In this document: in pieces, positions 5,931 through 9,474 of the stretch | Layout of the letters: each line of letters opens with the position of its first letter | Numbering within the stretch: the first letter of the stretch is position 1 | Made by a program: the position numbers and the translations under genes | Notes under the pieces: model-generated | Database searches by the model: none | Told to the model about the DNA's origin: nothing | Seen by the model: the letters and a program-made list of their open reading frames with translations, nothing else | From: Thermoleophilia bacterium | GTDB lineage: Bacteria > Actinomycetota > Thermoleophilia > Gaiellales > Gaiellaceae | Reading direction: 5' to 3' | Length of the DNA: 9,474 nucleotides | Assembly (NCBI GenBank): GCA_016844515.1 | Contig: JAERMP010000168.1 | Coordinates: forward strand, 1-9,474

Positions 5931-6056
5931 ATGTTTCTCACGTCACTGCCATTCGACTACGCCAAGCTCGTCGACCGCGGCGATCGGGTCCGCACGGCGC
6001 GCAAACGCACCGCCGACAGCCGACTCCGCCGCACCAGCCCGCGGGGCGAGGCGTAG
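5931..6056 (+). CDS. 41-residue basic micro-protein between HicB-like and DUF4097 genes
   Basis: ATG 5931 is preceded by AAGGAG (5919-5924) with a six-base gap, the strongest ribosome-binding site in the window. The frame ends at TAG 6054-6056. The peptide begins MFLTSLPFDYAKLVDRGDRV and continues with a basic, probably disordered tail (several RR, RK and KR pairs) ending SPRGEA. There is no membrane segment, despite the hydrophobic first residues. It sits 12 bases after the HicB-like gene and 8 bases before the DUF4097 gene, so all three are probably on one mRNA. I do not recognise it. It might be a true small protein or a leader peptide that couples translation to the DUF4097 gene. Confidence 0.6.
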   Translation: MFLTSLPFDYAKLVDRGDRVRTARKRTADSRLRRTSPRGEA

Positions 6057-6064
6057 GAATCGAC

Positions 6065-6907
6065 ATGCCGGTCTTCGAAACTCCCGGGAGCGTCTCCCTC
6101 CAGGTCAAGCTCTCGAGTGGTCGCGTCGTGGTCACGACGGCCGACGAGCCGCGCACGAGCGTCGAGCTCATCCCGATCGGCCGTCGGGGCCCCGATGCGG
6201 TGGAGGATATCTCCGTCATGGCTGACGAGCACCATGGCCGCCACATCATCCGGATCGAGCAGAAGGACCGGATCCGCTGGGGCCCGATCCAGATCACCTG
6301 GGGCGGAGACATCGAGACTCGTATCACGTGCCCTCCTGGCTCGGATCTCGACCTCTCGGGCGGCTCCACCGATCTCCGCGTCGACGGTGAGCTCGGAGAG
6401 GTCTCGGTGCGGACTGCGTCGGGCGACGTCAGGCTCGACGCGGTTCGGAGCAAGCTCCAGATCAAGACCGCCAGCGGCGACATCTCCGTCGCCGCGTTCG
6501 AGTCCGAGGCGTCTCTGATGACGGTTTCCGGCGATCTCGCGGTTGGACGTTCGAGTGGCTCGCTCACCGCGCGCGCAGTCTCGGGAGACGTCACTATCGG
6601 CTCTCTGCGCGGATCGCTTGGTCTCTCGACCACCTCAGGTGACATCGACGTGCGATCCGTCGAGGCGGGTGAGGTTCGCGTGCAGACGGTGTCCGGCGAC
6701 GTTCGCGTCGGTGTCGGCCGTGGTACGCGCGTCTGGATCGATGCGGCGACCATCTCCGGCGATCTCGAGTCAGAGCTCGGTCTCGACGACGCGGAACCCA
6801 ACACCAATGACTCCGATGACGGTGGGTCCGTCGTCCCGCTCCACCTCAAGACGGTGAGCGGAGACGTGTCGATCGTGCGTGCGAGTGTGGTTAGCGCGCA
6901 GCCTTGA
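6065..6907 (+). CDS. DUF4097-family beta-strand repeat protein
   Basis: The 280-residue protein begins MPVFETPGSVSLQV, the typical start of actinobacterial DUF4097 proteins that follow a HicB-like gene. AGGA (6055-6058) lies six bases before the ATG; the same frame is open further upstream, but that part overlaps the micro-protein and HicB-like gene and is not used. An N-terminal beta domain (about 1-100, with VELIPIGRRG and RIEQKDRIRWG) is followed by eight T-x-SGD repeats (from about residue 115 to 270; TASGDVRL, TVSGDLAV, TTSGDIDV and similar) spaced about 19 residues apart, forming a right-handed beta solenoid. An acidic insert (NTNDSDD) breaks the last two repeats. No signal peptide or membrane segment is present, so it is probably cytoplasmic. 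The function of the family is not established. Its 3' end overlaps the convergent gene by 17 bases. Confidence 0.9.
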   Translation: MPVFETPGSVSLQVKLSSGRVVVTTADEPRTSVELIPIGRRGPDAVEDISVMADEHHGRHIIRIEQKDRIRWGPIQITWGGDIETRITCPPGSDLDLSGGSTDLRVDGELGEVSVRTASGDVRLDAVRSKLQIKTASGDISVAAFESEASLMTVSGDLAVGRSSGSLTARAVSGDVTIGSLRGSLGLSTTSGDIDVRSVEAGEVRVQTVSGDVRVGVGRGTRVWIDAATISGDLESELGLDDAEPNTNDSDDGGSVVPLHLKTVSGDVSIVRASVVSAQP

Positions 6908-7253
6908 CGGCCGCAACGACCTCGTCTTCGCGACCCTCGCGCAACAGATCGACAAGTCGCTGCCGCCCGCTCTCGCGCAAGCCGAGCGGCGCCGTCAGAA
7001 CGTCGTAGAGCCGCGCCTCGCCGATACCGGCGTCCCGCGCTGCCGCTACGACGCGCGCGACGCCATGGCGTGGCTTTCCGGCCTCGAACTGCCAGGCGGG
7101 GTAGCGCCACTCGATCGAGCCTGGCTCACGCACCGCGATCAGCTCGCCGTTGCGTCGCATCAAATCGATCTTCGCCGGCTCGACCGCGAGCCGGGCCGCA
7201 AGCCAGGTCGCGGCGATGCTGTCGGGATAGCGAGCGACTGTTGTCGAGCTCAT
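6891..7253 (-). CDS. Solitary MbcA/ParS/Xre-type antitoxin-like DNA-binding protein
   Basis: The 120-residue protein has an N-terminal helix-turn-helix-like part (AATWLAARLAVEPAKIDLMR, about 14-33, then RNGELIAV). The wing-like turn is followed by EWRYPAWQF (48-56), a signature of the C-terminal toxin-binding region in MbcA/ParS/Xre (DUF2384-like) antitoxins. A helical C-terminus (ARVVAAARDAG, then LYDVLTAPLGLRESG) completes it. In such systems the partner is an RES-domain NAD-degrading toxin; none is seen on either side, so this is a solitary copy. No Shine-Dalgarno precedes the ATG at 7253, but a TAGTCT -10 box ends nine bases upstream, suggesting a near-leaderless mRNA. The stop lies inside the 3' end of the DUF4097 gene. 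Confidence 0.78.
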   Translation of the reverse strand: MSSTTVARYPDSIAATWLAARLAVEPAKIDLMRRNGELIAVREPGSIEWRYPAWQFEAGKPRHGVARVVAAARDAGIGEARLYDVLTAPLGLRESGRQRLVDLLREGREDEVVAAVKAAR

Positions 7254-7279
7254 TCGCGACGTAGACTATCCCGTCGCGA
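7254..7279 (-). promoter_or_regulatory. Inverted-repeat operator around the -10 box of the antitoxin-like gene
   Basis: TCGCGAC (7254-7260) and GTCGCGA (7273-7279) are perfect seven-base arms, 19 bases centre to centre (about two helical turns). The 12-base spacer holds the minus-strand -10 box TAGTCT (7263-7268). An inverted repeat in this position is typical of autoregulated antitoxin genes; that the product binds here is inferred. Confidence 0.5.
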
Positions 7280-7342
7280 CCAGAGCCTTCACTTGTAAAG
7301 GTCGACGCCGTGGCCGCAACGCGGACGCCTTCAGGGATCTTT

Positions 7343-7382
7343 GCGCGAGCGGAATCTGCGCTAGCGGATTCCGGTCTTGCGC
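7343..7382 (-). terminator. Long imperfect hairpin after the TlpA-like gene
   Basis: GCGCGAG-CGGAATC (7343-7356) pairs with GATTCCG (7367-7373) and CTTGCGC (7376-7382), with one mismatch and a two-base bulge around a ten-base loop. It lies six bases after the TAA of the minus-strand TlpA-like gene, so it is a likely terminator or 3'-end stabiliser, although no T-run follows. Fourteen of its bases recur, in reverse complement, at 238-251. Confidence 0.5.
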
Positions 7383-7388
7383 CAGTAA

Positions 7389-7970
7389 TTACGGTAGCTT
7401 CGCGGTCATCGCAGCCCAGACGCCGGCGTCACCACCGCCCTCCCACGCGTCGACGATGCCGCCGTTGACGTCGACGAGGATGAAGTGCGGCTGGTAGTCG
7501 GCACCGAGCGAGCGCGCGCGGTCTCGCTGTGGATCCTGAATCGAGGGCCAACGCCAGCCGTAGCGATCGATGAACGACTTCGCCTCGTCAGGAGTGTCCG
7601 CGACGTTGATGCCGAGGTACGCGAGCTCCGGGTTCTCCTGCTGGAAGTCTGCGTAGGCGACCGCCTCGCTCTGGCAGGTGCTTCACCACGATGACCAGAC
7701 GTTGATGAGCACGGCCTGACCGCGGTAGTCGGCGAGTGAGATCGGCTTCCCGTCGACAGACGTGCCTTCGATTGCCGGTGCCTGCTCGCGTGGGGGAGTC
7801 GCCGTCGACTCGGTCTCGGGCGGCGCTGGAGCTGGCGGTGCCGCGGTCTCACTCGAGCCGCCCCCACAGCCTGAGGCGACGAGCGCGCACAATCCGGCCG
7901 CGAGCACGAGGACGAGTGGACGCACGAGCGCACTGTAGACGCGCCGCTCTGCGGGCTCGGTCGATTTCAT
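7389..7970 (-). CDS. TlpA/ResA-type thiol-disulfide lipoprotein with in-frame UGA at the active site (candidate selenoprotein)
   Basis: Read through one UGA (7683-7685), this frame gives 193 residues. Residues 1-34 are a signal peptide, with a hydrophobic core LVLVLAAGLCALVA and the lipobox-like VASGC (C35). A Pro/Thr/Glu-rich linker follows (about 36-64). The thioredoxin fold starts at PAIEGTSVDGKPISLADYRG and leads to the active site VLINVWSSW-UGA-STC. In TlpA/ResA proteins this is WxxC-xxC, so the UGA occupies exactly the first catalytic cysteine (residue 96), while the second is kept (C99). The C-terminal half is intact: FIDRYGWRWPSIQD, the cis-proline segment DYQPHFILVDVNGG (P161) and a normal TAA at 7389-7391. 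The expected role is reduction or exchange of disulfides outside the membrane. The ATG at 7968-7970 directly abuts AAAGG; it is divergent from the cell-wall hydrolase gene. If UGA is a plain stop, only a 95-residue inactive stub is made. Confidence 0.8.
7644..7685 (-). promoter_or_regulatory. Candidate bacterial SECIS hairpin beginning at the in-frame UGA
   Basis: Counting the U of UGA as 1, GCGA (17-20) pairs with UCGC (26-29) around the loop GGCGG (21-25). The stem extends by AG (14-15) with CU (30-31) across a bulged A, then UGC (10-12) with GCA (34-36), and GAAG (2-5) with CUUC (39-42). The loop starts with GG, 17 bases after the UGA, which fits the known pattern of bacterial SECIS elements (G in the first loop positions, hairpin directly behind the UGA). 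A competing fold pairs ACC-U-GCC (7-13) with GGCGGU (21-26) and leaves a bulged U. Both were found by eye, without energy calculation. Confidence 0.5.
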
Positions 7971-8017
7971 CCTTTCGAAAGATGTGGAACCGGCACTCCA
8001 GGGCCGATACCTGACAC
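7971..8017. promoter_or_regulatory. Divergent intergenic region with 10-bp palindrome
   Basis: These 47 bases separate the divergent TlpA-like and NlpC/P60 genes and must hold both promoters. A perfect palindrome CTTTCGAAAG lies at 7972-7981, directly in front of the TlpA-like start, and may be an operator. GATACC (8003-8008) could be the -10 box of the plus-strand gene, whose ATG follows ten bases later without a Shine-Dalgarno sequence. Neither is certain. Confidence 0.3.
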
Positions 8018-8963
8018 ATGCGCCGACTCGCCGTTGTCTCCCTAGCTGCGCTCGTGCTCGCGACCGCAGGCACTGCGACTGCACGCCAGAACGCCGCGCG
8101 CTCCTGGGCGACACCGCAGATCGCAGCCGTCGTGGATGTCGGCCTCATGGCGCCGTCTATCGCCGAGTTCAGGCCCGATGACCCGCTTACGGAGACCGAG
8201 TTCGCGACGATTCTGGCAAGTCTCGGCGCGTCCGTCGCGGTCGTCGATCCGGATCGGCCCGTGACGATGCGCGAGCTCGATGCGCAGCTCGTCACGCTCG
8301 TAGGGCTTCGCCCTGTTGCGCGCGAGATCCGACTCGCTGCGCTCGATGCCGGGCTCGCTCCGACATCATGGCTCGGCACCGAGACGGTCGCCCGCATGCT
8401 CGGCCTGCGCGTCAACCATCTACGGAGCGAGGAGGAGCTCGAACTCCAGCTCGCGCAGCCGGCCACCCGAGCAGAGGCCGCGTACTCCATCGCCCGCGTC
8501 CTCGAGCTGGACGACGGTGCTTGCACGAGCGCTGCGGTTCGTCGGTTCGCCGTATGTCTGGGCGGGCTCGTCGGAGCGACCTCAGCAGCTGTTCGGAAGG
8601 ACACTGCCGGGCGGCTTCGACTGCTCCGGGTTCGTGTGGCGGGTCTACAAGCTCGAGCCGTTCGTTGGGGCACCCACGCTCGCGCAGGTGCTGAGGGGGA
8701 GGACGAGCTACGCGATGAGCGGAGAGGTCCTGCGCTCGGCTCGGCTCACCCGTGATCTGCTCCAGCCCGGTGACGTCGTGTTCTTCGGCTCGCGCGGCCC
8801 GCGGTCGCGTCCGAGCGAGGTCGGGCACATGGGGATCTACGTCGGGAGCGGCTGGATCGTCCATTCGTCACGTCTAGGAACGACTCTCACTCCAATGACG
8901 GGCTGGTACGAAACCAGCTTTGCCTGGGGCCGGAGCCTGCTCGCCGAGGCCGGCGTCTCGTAG
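8018..8963 (+). pseudogene. Secreted SLH-like/NlpC-P60 peptidoglycan hydrolase, frameshifted
   Basis: The first frame (from ATG 8018) gives a signal peptide (MRRLAVVSLAALVLATAGTA) and SLH-like repeats (ARSWATPQIAAVVDVGLMA, then FRPDDPLTETEFATIL), running to SIARVLELDD near 8515. The other frame then carries a complete NlpC/P60 domain: VLARALRFVGSPYVWAG, GGFDCSGFVWRVYK (catalytic Cys codon 8622-8624), GDVVFFGSRGP, VGHMGIYVG (catalytic His, 8826-8828), IVHSS (8862-8864), ending TAG 8961-8963. A +1 shift between about 8500 and 8525 is needed to join them. Related proteins have a longer linker ending in DWQ before VLARALRF, so a small deletion that is not a multiple of three is likely. No slippery site is visible. 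If intact it would cleave peptide cross-links in the cell wall; as read, the first frame ends at 8755 without the catalytic domain. Confidence 0.8.
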
Positions 8964-9085
8964 CGACTCCGACCCGCCTGCGTCCCCACTTCTCCACCCG
9001 CGATGTGTAATGCTCCGGGTACGAGGTCGCCGGGCCGTTCGTGGGTGGGCCATGTCGGTGTCGTGGCGGCCGGATCGGAGACGAA

Positions 9086-9400
9086 ATGCACGGTCGTATG
9101 GCCAGGTACACGTTCTCGGGTGACGCTCAGGAGCTCGGGCAGCGTGCCGAAGAGGGGCTGCTGCCGATCTTCCAAGCTCAACCAGGGTTTAAGGCGTACT
9201 CGGTGATCGAGTCGGACGGCGAGATCTTCTCGTTCAGCGCTTGGGGCACTGCGGAGCAGGCCGAAGCCGCCAACGCAGCGGCGGCAGACTGGGTTGCCGA
9301 GAACATGACGAACGACATCACACTCACGGAAGCGCGAGTCGGCGAGATCCTCTTCTCGACCACGCTCGGTGTCAGCACGAAGGCAGGCGCGACCGCCTGA
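9086..9400 (+). CDS. ABM-like (dimeric alpha/beta-barrel) small protein
   Basis: The 104-residue protein starts MHGRMARYTFSGDAQELGQR. It shows the beta-alpha-beta-beta pattern of the dimeric alpha+beta barrel (antibiotic biosynthesis monooxygenase-like) fold: strand MARYTFSGD, helix with RAEEGLLPIFQAQPGFKAY, strands SVIESDGEIFSFSAWG, then helix AEQAEAANAAAADWVAENM and a last strand ARVGEILFST. PGFKAY and SAWGTAEQAEAAN are typical of small stress-type ABM proteins, whose substrate is usually unknown. ATG 9086 is chosen because GGAG (9077-9080) lies five bases upstream; ATG 9098 is a shorter alternative and the frame is open further upstream to 9041. It is followed by a strong terminator and probably is transcribed alone; TGTAAT at 9005-9010 may be its -10 box. 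Confidence 0.78.
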   Translation: MHGRMARYTFSGDAQELGQRAEEGLLPIFQAQPGFKAYSVIESDGEIFSFSAWGTAEQAEAANAAAADWVAENMTNDITLTEARVGEILFSTTLGVSTKAGATA

Positions 9401-9421
9401 TCTTCAGGCGTCTCGTTCGCT

Positions 9422-9449
9422 AGAAAGGCCCTGGAGACAGGGCCTTTCT
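9422..9449 (+). terminator. Strong terminator hairpin after the ABM-like gene
   Basis: AGAAAGGCCCT (9422-9432) and AGGGCCTTTCT (9439-9449) form a perfect 11-pair stem with loop GGAGAC, 22 bases after the stop at 9400. The A- and T-rich ends of the stem give it the usual actinobacterial terminator form; the U-tract is merged into the stem. Confidence 0.85.
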
Positions 9450-9452
9450 CGT

Positions 9453-9470
9453 GCTCCCCAGGCGGGGAGC
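9453..9470. terminator. Second hairpin at the window edge
   Basis: GCTCCCC and GGGGAGC pair perfectly around AGGC, three bases after the previous hairpin. It may be a tandem terminator, or a terminator for a convergent gene beyond the right edge, which cannot be seen. Confidence 0.5.
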
Positions 9471-9474
9471 TTGC

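Noticed and set aside
5831..6064. An N-terminal extension of the DUF4097 frame back to 5831
   Set aside because: It overlaps the HicB-like and micro-protein genes and lacks a ribosome-binding site; MPVFETP at 6065 is the family's usual start.
6400..6870. Regularly spaced repeats that could suggest a CRISPR or tandem array
   Set aside because: They are the coding repeats (T-x-SGD) of the DUF4097 protein, variable at the DNA level and about 57 bases apart.
5938..7110. A 390-codon minus-strand frame across DUF4097 and the antitoxin-like gene
   Set aside because: Antisense to the SGD repeats, rich in Ser/Thr/Arg/Pro with no domain; an artefact of the repeats.
7683..8114. The TlpA-like frame starting at 8114
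   Set aside because: The extra 48 residues overlap the divergent cell-wall hydrolase gene and are Arg/Ser-rich; the signal peptide fits the start at 7970.
8018..8755. Reading the first frame of the cell-wall hydrolase as a complete 245-residue gene
   Set aside because: After about 8515 the sequence becomes Arg/Ala nonsense while the other frame carries an intact NlpC/P60 domain.

Overview
The window is GC-rich DNA from a bacterium that looks like a high-GC actinomycete, most likely of the Thermoleophilia (Gaiellales or Solirubrobacterales). That placement is an inference from codon use, from apparently leaderless starts with only a TAnnnT box a few bases before the ATG, and from gene types (HicB-like protein followed by DUF4097, actinobacterial-style ABM-like protein). 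No rRNA, tRNA, CRISPR array or transposase gene was seen.

Layout, left to right. The window opens in the 3' end of a small membrane-protein gene (2-220), followed by a hairpin-rich spacer (221-404). The large gene 405-3350 encodes the E1 component of 2-oxoglutarate dehydrogenase (TCA cycle). Behind it lies a repeat-rich spacer (3351-3647) with two copies of a 48-bp direct repeat, a strong hairpin between them, and a perfect 30-bp palindrome. A small membrane protein gene (3648-3839, minus) and an acidic 111-residue protein gene (3940-4275, plus) are divergent. Positions 4382-5295 look like a gene graveyard: an aborted gene start, a short alpha/beta-hydrolase-like protein whose nucleophile serine is alanine, a broken methylase-like stub, and the last 47 codons of an M29 aminopeptidase. 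Then comes a compact leaderless operon (5463-6907): a HicB-like ribbon-helix-helix protein, a 41-residue basic micro-protein with the best Shine-Dalgarno sequence in the window, and a DUF4097 beta-repeat protein. A convergent gene (6891-7253) encodes a solitary protein resembling MbcA/ParS/Xre-type antitoxins, with an inverted repeat around its -10 box.

The most interesting gene is 7389-7970 (minus). It encodes a TlpA/ResA-type thioredoxin-fold lipoprotein in which the codon of the first active-site cysteine is an in-frame UGA (W-UGA-S-T-C). The frame stays open and family-like for 97 more codons. The RNA just after the UGA can fold into a hairpin of bacterial SECIS type with a GG-containing loop at the usual distance. 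The simplest exciting reading is a selenoprotein with a UxxC active site; the dull alternative is a nonsense mutation or a sequence error. Divergent from it, 8018-8963 encodes a secreted SLH-like plus NlpC/P60 cell-wall hydrolase split by a frameshift. The window ends with an ABM-like small protein (9086-9400) and two tandem terminator hairpins.
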